DNA from: Candidatus Scalindua sp.
GTDB lineage: Bacteria; Planctomycetota; Brocadiia; Brocadiales; Scalinduaceae
Direction: 5' to 3'
DNA: 64,000 nucleotides
Assembly (NCBI GenBank): GCA_031316155.1
Contig: JALDRB010000003.1
Location: forward strand, 1-64,000
Part shown: positions 35,005 through 42,456 of the stretch, piece by piece
Numbering within the stretch: position 1 is the stretch's first letter
How the letters are laid out: every line of letters starts with the position of its first letter
Translations under genes and position numbers: made by a program
The notes under the pieces: generated by a model
What the model was told of the DNA's origin: nothing
Seen by the model: the letters and a program-made list of their open reading frames with translations, nothing else
Database searches by the model: none

Positions 35005-35832
35005 TCCGTCAGTATTCCACGCATCGTTCAAAAGATCCTTGAATATTGTTAGAAGCTCTTGCAAGGAAGATTTCACGATGTCAAAGTCACGAGTGACTGC
35101 TTTGCCGCGGTGGACTACGTTTGAACGCACTTGATAATAATATCTAATTGATTCATCTGGATCATTGGGGTCCAAAGTATATTTTCTCAAATCAACTGTG
35201 CTATAAACCACTCTTGTGCCTTCAACGTGTTTCCTTAAACTTTGAGCAAACTGTTCTTCTTTCGCAATTTGAAAGACCTTTTCATTGACATTTCTTCCAA
35301 GATGGTATCTTAGACCAGCGTATCTTTCCAATCCACTCCAGAGAAGTGTATAAGCCATTTGCAGACGGAAAAGAGGCTTATAGTCCCACTGGAATTGCGA
35401 ATTATTTTTTAGAATAGCTTCAATCTCCTCGATAGCATCTTTAAAAAACGGGTCTGTTCTCGCGTCCCATTCTTCGACATGCTCTAAATCTGAACTCCCT
35501 CTCTCTTGTCTCCTTCCAACAAGAGCGTTTGCATACACGTTATCTGAAACAATCACTTCTTCCCACCGGTAGACTTCATCCGGCTCTATTCCTATTATTC
35601 GCTTATACGCTTCTATTTCGCATCCATCCCTAAATCGCATCAAAATACCTTTGATTCTTGAGTGACTACTTCTAATAAGAAGAGGAATACCATCTCTTTC
35701 CTTGAGAAATCCATCAACCTCTGCAGCACATGTACTATCAACCAAGTCTTTGATTCGGAAAAAGCACAACTGGCTCGGTTTAAAGAGACCATAAGCAAAA
35801 AACGGTAGTCCTGTTTTATCTGGTAACTTCAT
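34999..35832 (-). CDS. GGCT/AIG2-like domain fused to a HEPN-like domain
   Basis: 277 residues. The first ~110 look like a gamma-glutamylcyclotransferase (AIG2-like) barrel: FFAYGLFKPSQL, then VDGFLKERDGIPLL, then IKGILMRFRDG, then DEVYRWEEVIV. The position that holds the catalytic Glu in active enzymes appears to be Ile (KRIIG), so it may only bind a ligand. The rest is helical and contains YYQVRSNVVHRGKAV, an RxxxxH motif as in HEPN ribonucleases and Apea-like proteins. It overlaps the gene before it by 17 bases. With that partner it may form a toxin-antitoxin-like or defence cassette. The function is unproved. Confidence 0.6.
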   Translation of the reverse strand: MKLPDKTGLPFFAYGLFKPSQLCFFRIKDLVDSTCAAEVDGFLKERDGIPLLIRSSHSRIKGILMRFRDGCEIEAYKRIIGIEPDEVYRWEEVIVSDNVYANALVGRRQERGSSDLEHVEEWDARTDPFFKDAIEEIEAILKNNSQFQWDYKPLFRLQMAYTLLWSGLERYAGLRYHLGRNVNEKVFQIAKEEQFAQSLRKHVEGTRVVYSTVDLRKYTLDPNDPDESIRYYYQVRSNVVHRGKAVTRDFDIVKSSLQELLTIFKDLLNDAWNTDGR

Positions 35833-36244
35833 TCCTTACAAAACTCCTAGCTTTATCTATAACTGCGTTGAGCAGTTCGTTGCATTTCGCATTGCCTTGG
35901 TTTACCTCAAGATAATCAATAGCAGCTTGAGCAAGTAAACCATAGAAGTCATACTTTGAAATGTAGTCTACTTCTTCAGCAAAAATATCTCTAAGCTGGT
36001 AAAAGAGCCAACTCAACTCTTTGGAGAATTCTGTGATAACCGCTCTCCTCCTTGGTTCAGTTTTCTGTAAGCTTATCACCAGCGGTTGATCGCCAAGCCA
36101 TTTCTTAATATCACTGGTTAATCTGTTACTGATGACCACATCGGCCCCACCCCATTCCTTAAGTGAATTTACCTCGCTAAAAAAATCTTCCGAGTTGATT
36201 TTCTGTTCAAGTTCATCAAGTTTTTCAAATAGCTCTTGTTTCAT
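35816..36244 (-). CDS. Hypothetical protein, partner of the GGCT-HEPN gene
   Basis: About 142 residues from the ATG at 36244 (MKQELFEKLDELEQ); the frame is open further upstream, but that part lies in the attC-like palindrome. Helical, acidic N-terminus, then WGGADVVISNRLTSDIKKWLGDQPLVISLQK and AQAAIDYLEVNQGN. No family is recognised. Overlap with the downstream HEPN gene and their shared cassette suggest the two products act together. Confidence 0.5.
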   Translation of the reverse strand: MKQELFEKLDELEQKINSEDFFSEVNSLKEWGGADVVISNRLTSDIKKWLGDQPLVISLQKTEPRRRAVITEFSKELSWLFYQLRDIFAEEVDYISKYDFYGLLAQAAIDYLEVNQGNAKCNELLNAVIDKARSFVRNEVTR

Positions 36245-36283
36245 TATGGTCTCCCAAATGCGAGTTTTTGGAACGCTAACGCT

Positions 36284-36339
36284 CCGCATAACCGGTTTGC
36301 AATGGAGCACAGCGGAATTGCCAGTCCGAGTTTATGCGG
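36284..36339 (-). other. attC-like palindrome
   Basis: Outer arms CCGCATAA and TTATGCGG are perfect inverted repeats. Inner arms TTGCAAT and ATTGCCA are nearly so, around a 12-base loop. On the minus strand it ends GGTTATGCGGAGCGTTAGCG, typical of cassette boundaries (GTTATGC as R'). It lies between the 36364 gene and the HEPN operon. Confidence 0.5.
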
Positions 36340-36363
36340 TTTTTAGGCATCTTATACTATTTC

Positions 36364-36681
36364 TCATTTTTTTGGAATGACTTTCATTTTGAATATGCTT
36401 GTAGAAATTATTGCGGCCACAATTAAATTTATCACTGACCAAGTTTCCCGAGATAGATGGATAGGTGCTATCGGGTTAAAAAGAACTGCTGTAATGCCAA
36501 AAATCCAGACCCATACATTTTGATCGTCCTCGTAAGCCAAATAAGCTAAATAACCGGTTAGTCCACAAACAACCCATCGCAAAATTTGATAATAACCGTA
36601 AGGATTATCTGCTAAGGCCCAAAAGAGCATTAGGATAACAATAATTTTTATAATCGTAATTGTTTGAAATTTCTTTTTCAT
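36364..36681 (-). CDS. DUF6804-like small membrane protein
   Basis: 105 residues, four membrane helices. ALADNPYGYYQILRWVVC and the AVLFNPIAPIHLSRETWSVIN segment match a small family (DUF6804) often carried on integron gene cassettes. Function unknown. The stop codon is 25 bases before the attC-like palindrome. Confidence 0.65.
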   Translation of the reverse strand: MKKKFQTITIIKIIVILMLFWALADNPYGYYQILRWVVCGLTGYLAYLAYEDDQNVWVWIFGITAVLFNPIAPIHLSRETWSVINLIVAAIISTSIFKMKVIPKK

Positions 36682-36726
36682 AGAAATAATATCAAACGCA
36701 TAACCTCGTATGCACTTCTATGTGAT

Positions 36727-36930
36727 TTATTCATCTTCTTTTTCATCTTCAATATCGTTTTTGTCTTTTCCTCGAATTTTAGCATATGTGCTTCCGACAA
36801 GCATTAGCAACATTATAATTCCATACCAAATGATGCTTAACATAAATAGAACCCCACCTATGCCGATTAGCCAACCAATGATTGGCATTTCATATGCCCA
36901 TTGTATTGCTCTAAAAAGCCAATCGTTCAT
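36727..36930 (-). CDS. Small hypothetical membrane protein
   Basis: 67 residues with two hydrophobic segments and an acidic C-terminus (KNDIEDEKEDE). A short palindrome GCATACGAGGTTATGC follows its stop on the minus strand, possibly a degenerate cassette boundary. No family recognised; reality as a gene is likely but not certain. Nothing is recognised between 36931 and 37289. Confidence 0.45.
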   Translation of the reverse strand: MNDWLFRAIQWAYEMPIIGWLIGIGGVLFMLSIIWYGIIMLLMLVGSTYAKIRGKDKNDIEDEKEDE

Positions 36931-37289
36931 GGGGTTTACTGCAATAGCTGGAACAAATAAAATTAAAATATAGAATATGTGTAGTTGAATTAACCAGGGT
37001 TTTAAGGCAATAAATTTTAATATTTAAAATCATGAAGAAATGTAGACCGGTTTCACGTTTAACATGAGTAAATTCTATTTTAAATAGTAATAAATCACAA
37101 CATTGTCCGGTTAGGTTTTTACATGCTCGGCTTTTGTCATACCCAAACTCTTTTATCGGGCATATAGAGGTTAGTACTTCATAGATTCCCGCTAAAAACA
37201 TGCGGGAATGACTGGTTTGGGGCTATAACTGAAAAATGCAAAAATCTAACCGGGCACTACTGAATAAATCAATGGATTATGTTTTTCTT

Positions 37290-37380
37290 GTGCGTTAGCA
37301 CATACCCAAAATACCGTTAAAACTGCCATGGAAGGCAGTTTTAGGGATTTTGAGAGAGTTACACAGGATGTGCTAACTCG
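37290..37380 (+). repeat. ATGGA-loop nested hairpin repeat, copy A3 (best-formed)
   Basis: Three nested stems are perfect: GTTAGCACAT (37294-37303) with ATGTGCTAAC (37368-37377), CAAAAT (37307-37312) with ATTTTG (37347-37352), and AAAACTGCC (37319-37327) with GGCAGTTTT (37334-37342) around the loop ATGGAA. The right outer arm can also fold on itself (GTTACAC-AGGAT-GTGCTAAC). Confidence 0.8.
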
Positions 37381-37423
37381 ATGTTTTTCGTTGGTTTTCC
37401 TATCATGGGTTAAACAAAAACCT

Positions 37424-37549
37424 CTAGTTGGACTAAAACTGTCCAGATACAAGGAGCGTAATCATTTCGGAACCGGAACGTACTCAAGTACGTGAGGATT
37501 ACGAAATGATTACAGCAACACCGTAGGTGGGTAGTTTTAGTTCAACTAG
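37424..37549. repeat. Large nested palindrome at the 3' end of recN
   Basis: Outer arms CTAGTTGGACTAAAACT and AGTTTTAGTTCAACTAG (16 of 17 match). Inner arms GTAATCATTTCG (37458-37469) and CGAAATGATTAC (37502-37513) are perfect. At the centre is CGTAC-TCAA-GTACG. The right arm contains the recN stop codon. It may act as a terminator, or be a dispersed intergenic repeat seen once here. Confidence 0.65.
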
Positions 37550-39245
37550 ATTGGAACTTTTTGGCATCAGCCATCATTTCTCTGGCCTGTTTCCTCGTCA
37601 CATCACTCTTCTCTTCACCTCTGATCATTTCTGCAATCTCTTCGGTACGTGTTTTTGTTGAGAGCACTTCAATCTCTATCACGGTACGGTTTTTCTTTAT
37701 GGATTTGGTTATCTTCATGTGCTGGTCTGCATAACTGGCAATCTGGGGCAGATGGGTAATACAGATAACCTGGTGGGATTGTGAAACGAGCTTTAATTTT
37801 TCTCCGATCGTTTTTCCCATTCGTCCTCCTATATTCGCATCGATTTCATCGAATACCAGTACCGGAGTCCTGTCTGCCATGGCGAGATGCCTCTTAAGGG
37901 CCAGCATGATCCTGGATATCTCACCTCCTGAGGCAATTTTTCTCAGAGGTTTGACCTCTTCTCCCGGGCCGGAAGAGAACATAAATTCCACGCGGTCAAA
38001 TCCTGAATTGCAGGCCTCTTCCAGTTTGCATGGCTCTTCATTGGTTCTGTCAATGGTAGAGATGGAAATTTCAAACTTCCCTTTGCTGATGCCCAGGTCG
38101 GTCAACTCTTTTTCGATGAGTGAGGAGAGTTTTGTGCCTGCCTTTTTCCGCAGCAGGGTGAGTTCCGTACCGACAGCATTAATTGATTTTTTTAACTGCA
38201 TCAGCTCTTTTTCAGTACTGTCAAGATCTTCGTTTTCCCGTGAGAGCTGCTCCAGTTTTACCTTCGATTCGTCAGCGTAGGAGAGTATTTCTTCGATTGT
38301 TATACCGTATTTTTTTGCCAGTCTTCGGATGACCTCAATACGCTCTTCAATCACTCGTAACCGTTCAGGGTCGAACTCATATTTCTCGCTATCCATTCTC
38401 AATGCGTTTGCAACATCTTCCAGCTGGTAAATGGATTGATTACATACCTCCAGGGAGTTCTCAAATCCTTTATCAATATTCGCAATCCTGCTCAACTCGT
38501 TCGTAATTTCCCTTAATCTCCCGACTATTGAATCATCTGATTCATACATAGTGTTGAGGCACGCCGATATCGTGCCCTGTATCTTTTCCGAGTTAACGAG
38601 GATGCCGCGTTCCTGTTCCAGGGCGCTCAGTTCATCGGGTTTGAGATCGGCATTCTCGATCTCTTCGATTTCAAACTGGTACAGGTTAATCTGTTTCCTT
38701 CTCTCTTCCCTGCGCTCTTTCAAGGAGGAGATTCGTCTCTCTTTTTCTATTGCCCGAGAATAAAGATCCGAAAATTTCGCGCGTTGGGTGTCTGATTTTC
38801 CGAAGCTGTCAAGAATAGCAAGCTGATTGCCCGTATTCGCAAGAGTCTCGTGCTCCTGCTGACCATGGATATTGACCAGGAGTTCTCCTACTTCCCGCAA
38901 AAGGGTAACGGTAATGGGCTGGTTGTTAAGCGTGCACCGGTTCCGTCCATTCTGGTCCAGACGTCTCTGCAAAAGGATCTCATCATCCGTAACAGCGATA
39001 TGTTTCTGTATCTCTTCCAGAATATGCCTGTTTTTTAAAAGGAAAATACCGCTCACGAAGGCTTCCTTCCTGTTCGTCATGATAATTTCATTTGATGTCC
39101 TGCTTCCAAGGAGAAAATTGAGCGCTCCGATTACCAGTGATTTTCCTACACCCGTTGTACCGGTTACAATATTAAGGCCTTCACTGAATTTGACCGTTAT
39201 AGTGTCGATGAGGGCAAAGTTTGATATATAGAGTTCGGTTAACAT
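37542..39245 (-). CDS. recN: DNA repair protein RecN
   Basis: 567 residues, SMC-like. MLTELYISNFALIDTITVKF opens the ATP-binding head. Walker A is TGTTGVGKS (usually TGETGAGKS; residues about 28-36). A long coiled coil spans about residues 150-360, then SGGEISRIMLALKRHL (ABC signature) and VLVFDEIDANIGGRMG (Walker B). RecN gathers DNA ends in double-strand break repair. The final codons and the stop lie inside a nested palindrome. No neighbour is functionally related. Confidence 0.95.
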   Translation of the reverse strand: MLTELYISNFALIDTITVKFSEGLNIVTGTTGVGKSLVIGALNFLLGSRTSNEIIMTNRKEAFVSGIFLLKNRHILEEIQKHIAVTDDEILLQRRLDQNGRNRCTLNNQPITVTLLREVGELLVNIHGQQEHETLANTGNQLAILDSFGKSDTQRAKFSDLYSRAIEKERRISSLKERREERRKQINLYQFEIEEIENADLKPDELSALEQERGILVNSEKIQGTISACLNTMYESDDSIVGRLREITNELSRIANIDKGFENSLEVCNQSIYQLEDVANALRMDSEKYEFDPERLRVIEERIEVIRRLAKKYGITIEEILSYADESKVKLEQLSRENEDLDSTEKELMQLKKSINAVGTELTLLRKKAGTKLSSLIEKELTDLGISKGKFEISISTIDRTNEEPCKLEEACNSGFDRVEFMFSSGPGEEVKPLRKIASGGEISRIMLALKRHLAMADRTPVLVFDEIDANIGGRMGKTIGEKLKLVSQSHQVICITHLPQIASYADQHMKITKSIKKNRTVIEIEVLSTKTRTEEIAEMIRGEEKSDVTRKQAREMMADAKKFQSS

Positions 39246-39893
39246 AAATTAGCTCCTTCCAGTTGCTAATTTATTGCGATTTGCTTCGCAAAAAAGAGAT
39301 ATAGGAATTTTCATTTTAATTTTCCTGGATTAAGACTTTAGCTGTTTATTTTAATTTAATTGTATAGTAATTTCCATTTTAAATATAAATAAATAACGTG
39401 TTATTTAAGAGTACTAAAAATAAAAATATTTTTACATATGTTATTATTAAATCAAGATTTACACAATTTTTTATTTATTTATGTATATTGTTAATCTATT
39501 ATTTTTACTTTTTCAGCATTTCTGAGGACGACTGGAAGTCAAGTTCTTGAATCGATTCTTCCTTTTAACAAGTATGTTCCTCAATCAGTGACACTGGTCA
39601 GTATACCAATATCTCTCTTTTTAATATTCGCCGTATTTGGCTTACTAAAAAGTCTTATTCAAACCCAACTGCATACAAAAAAGTCACTTGGAGTGAGCGA
39701 TTTAATGGCTTATTCAGAAAGTCTGTCGATAAATGATACACATGTTACAAAAATGCGGTCTGTACCACACATTCCGGCCTAACAAGGGCATTGATATGGA
39801 TTTCAAAGTTTGCTCTTTTCAAAACCCGGAATTAGGTGAATAAATAATAATTGACATCATATGCATAGAATGATAAATTAATGCATACGGAGG
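39246..39893. other. AT-rich intergenic interval upstream of recN and vapB
   Basis: About 650 bases, very AT-rich at 39340-39500 (it probably holds the recN promoter). A 64-codon plus-strand ORF at 39588-39782 has a hydrophobic start but no ribosome-binding site or recognised family, so I do not call it a gene. GGAGG at 39891-39895 belongs to vapB. Confidence 0.4.
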
Positions 39894-39899
39894 TTGATT

Positions 39900-40103
39900 A
39901 TGAGAACAACATTAAATTTGCCCGAGCACTTGCTTGAAGAAGCAATGAAAACCACTCACATTGAAACAAAAACCAAAGTCATTATTACGGCATTAGAAGA
40001 GTTAATAAGAAAATCGAAGATTTCTGGATTAAAGAAATTCAAAGGAAAAATAGATCTGGACATTGACTTAGATACAGTTCGAGGTCGTAAATGTCGGTAT
40101 TAG
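39900..40103 (+). CDS. vapB: VapB-type antitoxin
   Basis: 67 residues from the ATG at 39900 with GGAGG five bases upstream. MRTTLNLPEHLLEEAMKTTHIETKTKVIITALEELIRK is the ribbon-helix-helix/VapB N-terminus, followed by the toxin-binding tail KKFKGKIDLDIDLDTVR. It overlaps the PIN toxin gene by 13 bases. It should repress its own operon and block the toxin. Confidence 0.88.
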   Translation: MRTTLNLPEHLLEEAMKTTHIETKTKVIITALEELIRKSKISGLKKFKGKIDLDIDLDTVRGRKCRY

Positions 40104-40441
40104 TCGATACATCTATTTGGATAGAATACTTCAGGAGTGGCAACAAACTAAAAAGTCTTGATTATTTGATAGATGAAAATCTAGTGGTAATAAATGACTT
40201 AATACTTGCGGAATTAATCCCATTTCTTAAGGTTAAAAAGGAAAGAAAAGTCATAGAATTGCTGAAGAAGATTAATAAACTCAAACTCAATGTTAAGTGG
40301 GATGAGATTATAGATTATCAAGTGAAATGCTTAAAAAAAGGAGTTAACGGCGTTGGGATTCCAGACTTGATCATTGCCCAAAATGCAAAACAAAATAATT
40401 GTGAAATATATTCATCAGACAACCATTTCAAATTGTTGTAG
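40091..40441 (+). CDS. vapC: VapC-type PIN-domain ribonuclease toxin
   Basis: 116 residues. The PIN acidic residues are in place: VLVDTSIWIEYF (Asp near 6), ILAELIPF (Glu near 41), GVGIPDLIIAQNAKQ (Asp near 93), and IYSSDNHFKLL (Asp near 111). VapC toxins cleave tRNA or rRNA. Overlap with vapB on the same strand gives a standard vapBC operon. Confidence 0.92.
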   Translation: MSVLVDTSIWIEYFRSGNKLKSLDYLIDENLVVINDLILAELIPFLKVKKERKVIELLKKINKLKLNVKWDEIIDYQVKCLKKGVNGVGIPDLIIAQNAKQNNCEIYSSDNHFKLL

Positions 40442-40860
40442 AAGGCTATAAATATAAAAATAACAACATAGAAATGGCGGAAACTTTTTGTAATTACCAA
40501 ATATTATCGCTCAGCAATGTTAAAACAACACCTAACAACAGCATGTTGTGAATGCGGTACCGCAGGTATTAAATTGGATTGTTGACGTTTTAAGGTTTTC
40601 AAATTGTCTTTTTGCATGTGAATATGCTTCAGGCACTGCATCACTCATGCAGGCGTTAGAATAAGAAAACGATAAATATGGTATCGGTTTAATTATGAAA
40701 GCAAATGTCATAATTATTCTTGAGCCATACGGTGCATTTGAATATGTCGATTCAAAATTCATGTCAAACGCTACAATGATAGATAATCACTTTGTGTCTG
40801 CCCCTTTCCTGCTGATTTAATCATCATAATCCGTGTAAATCTGTGTCCAAAAAGATTTTT
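40442..40860. other. Intergenic interval, no gene supported
   Basis: About 420 bases between vapC and the convergent octaheme cytochrome gene. A minus-strand ORF at 40532-40762 has no ribosome-binding site, no known motif and unlikely composition. No strong terminator hairpin stands out. Confidence 0.4.
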
Positions 40861-42441
40861 TTACTTTTCGTTATCATTCTCTCTCTTTCTCTTCCACCCT
40901 AACAGCATATTTGTATACTCTCCATGTTTCCAGAATTCATATGCACTATGCGTAATTCCCAGCTTTTTTTCAATCTCTGCAAAACGTTTGAGTTTACTGG
41001 CCTCATCCTTAATCTGTACAAGCCAGCGGTCCTGCGCCCATTCCCAATATCCATACACCGGGCTGTAATAGGCGTTATGGGATTTTGCCTTAAAGATACC
41101 ATCGACGATGTCGACCAGCATTTCGTACGTTAATCTCTCTATATTAGAAACGTTATATTTTCTCATCTCTCCCTTTCCCGGCAGAAGACTGAAAACATTG
41201 TGGCCTGTAGAATCAGGGACTAGGTCAATGGGCATGGGATCTATCAGCTTTTCATTGTATAGGTCCATCACAATGCGCATTGCCTCGCGGTATTTACTGA
41301 AGCTGAGCTTAACTGCTTCATCCATGGCCTCTAAATGGTCCCTTGCGAATCTGGGTGAGTGGCAATCCCTGCAGACGTTAATCCATGCATCTCTTTTTGC
41401 CTTGTATTGACTGGCGCCTCTATCTACAAGAGAAGTACCCATGTATGTATAAACCGTTGATGTATTGATAACATTGTGATCACCTCTGGGCATATGGCAG
41501 TATGCACAGGTTGGGATGGTATAGTTTTCTGCATTGAGAGATTTTGTCCAGTCCCAGGTTTGTCCCTCTCCCTGATAGATCATGCCGTGATATGATTGCA
41601 TGTACATCTCATATTCGTATTGCTCTGGGCCGGAATGACATACTGCACAACTCGTGGGTTTTCTTGCCTCTGCTGTGGAAAATCTATGCCGGGTGTGACA
41701 ACCATCGCATCGGTTCTCAACTGCGTGGCAGCCGAGGCAGGCAACCGTCTCTTCGGCAGGTTTCTCAATCTGGCAACCAAGATCTATCAATTCATAATGA
41801 TAGGCGTGTGCGTGCGAACCTTGGCCTCCTTCCCGGTGGCCCTTTAACTGTTTTTCATGACATTCACCACAGAGATCGTAAGAAGGCATTATGAGTTTTT
41901 CGTGATTCTTTCCATGGCACCTGTCACATCCGACTACGTCTTTATCAGGGGATGGTGTTCCGTGTTTACTCTGTTTCCATTGGGTAACAATTCCGGGACT
42001 TTCTACCATGTGGCAGTTTACGCATTGTTTATTTGAGAATTCTCCATTAAGAGTTGTAACCGGATGAAAGGTGTCGCAGTTGTAATAGTACTCAGGATCG
42101 TACCATCGTATCACAGGCAAGAAGTTATAGAAGTACCCGTACTTTCCCTTTCCGGGAAAGAGTCTCTCCGGGCCGGTATAAAAGCTTGAAAGACCTCCGG
42201 CATGATACACGTTCCCTGAATCATCAGGCCCAACTTTTTCCCCCAGGAGCTCTGCCATTTCATAGCGGAATTTCTCATCTCCTGATATGCTGCCCTGTTG
42301 CGTGGAAGAGTTTAAAATTGTGGATTTTTTGAATGGAATAAGGTATTCGTTATCTTGTGCAGACGAATTTGTTAAAACAGAAAAGAACAGACAGAATAAG
42401 AGGGTGATCAGGAAGAGTAGTTTTGCGGTATGGTGGTACAT
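40861..42441 (-). CDS. Octaheme hydroxylamine oxidoreductase-like cytochrome c
   Basis: 526 residues with a signal peptide (MYHHTAKLLFLITLLFCLFF, cut near SSAQ) and exactly eight CxxCH motifs: CVNCH, CDRCH, CGECH, CLGCH, CDGCH, CAVCH, CAYCH, CRDCH. Spacing and the segments DRCHGKNHEKLIMP and FARDHLEAMDEAVKLSF fit the HAO family, periplasmic or anammoxosomal enzymes that oxidise hydroxylamine or hydrazine or reduce nitrite or NO. The C-terminal helix has AYYSPVYGYWEW (about residues 457-468), where canonical HAO keeps the tyrosine that cross-links heme P460; from sequence alone I cannot tell whether it is conserved. It lies 15 bases downstream of the NnrS-fusion gene. Confidence 0.9.
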   Translation of the reverse strand: MYHHTAKLLFLITLLFCLFFSVLTNSSAQDNEYLIPFKKSTILNSSTQQGSISGDEKFRYEMAELLGEKVGPDDSGNVYHAGGLSSFYTGPERLFPGKGKYGYFYNFLPVIRWYDPEYYYNCDTFHPVTTLNGEFSNKQCVNCHMVESPGIVTQWKQSKHGTPSPDKDVVGCDRCHGKNHEKLIMPSYDLCGECHEKQLKGHREGGQGSHAHAYHYELIDLGCQIEKPAEETVACLGCHAVENRCDGCHTRHRFSTAEARKPTSCAVCHSGPEQYEYEMYMQSYHGMIYQGEGQTWDWTKSLNAENYTIPTCAYCHMPRGDHNVINTSTVYTYMGTSLVDRGASQYKAKRDAWINVCRDCHSPRFARDHLEAMDEAVKLSFSKYREAMRIVMDLYNEKLIDPMPIDLVPDSTGHNVFSLLPGKGEMRKYNVSNIERLTYEMLVDIVDGIFKAKSHNAYYSPVYGYWEWAQDRWLVQIKDEASKLKRFAEIEKKLGITHSAYEFWKHGEYTNMLLGWKRKRENDNEK

Positions 42442-42456
42442 GGGACCCTCCTTTTT

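Noticed and set aside
36911-37201. Minus-strand 96-codon ORF upstream of the small membrane protein
   Set aside because: Cysteine- and phenylalanine-rich with no start signal; overlaps the better ORF at 36727.
39588-39782. 64-codon plus-strand ORF upstream of vapB
   Set aside because: Hydrophobic start but no ribosome-binding site and no family; not supported as a gene.
40532-40762. Minus-strand 76-codon ORF between vapC and the octaheme cytochrome
   Set aside because: No ribosome-binding site, no motif, unlikely composition; treated as chance.
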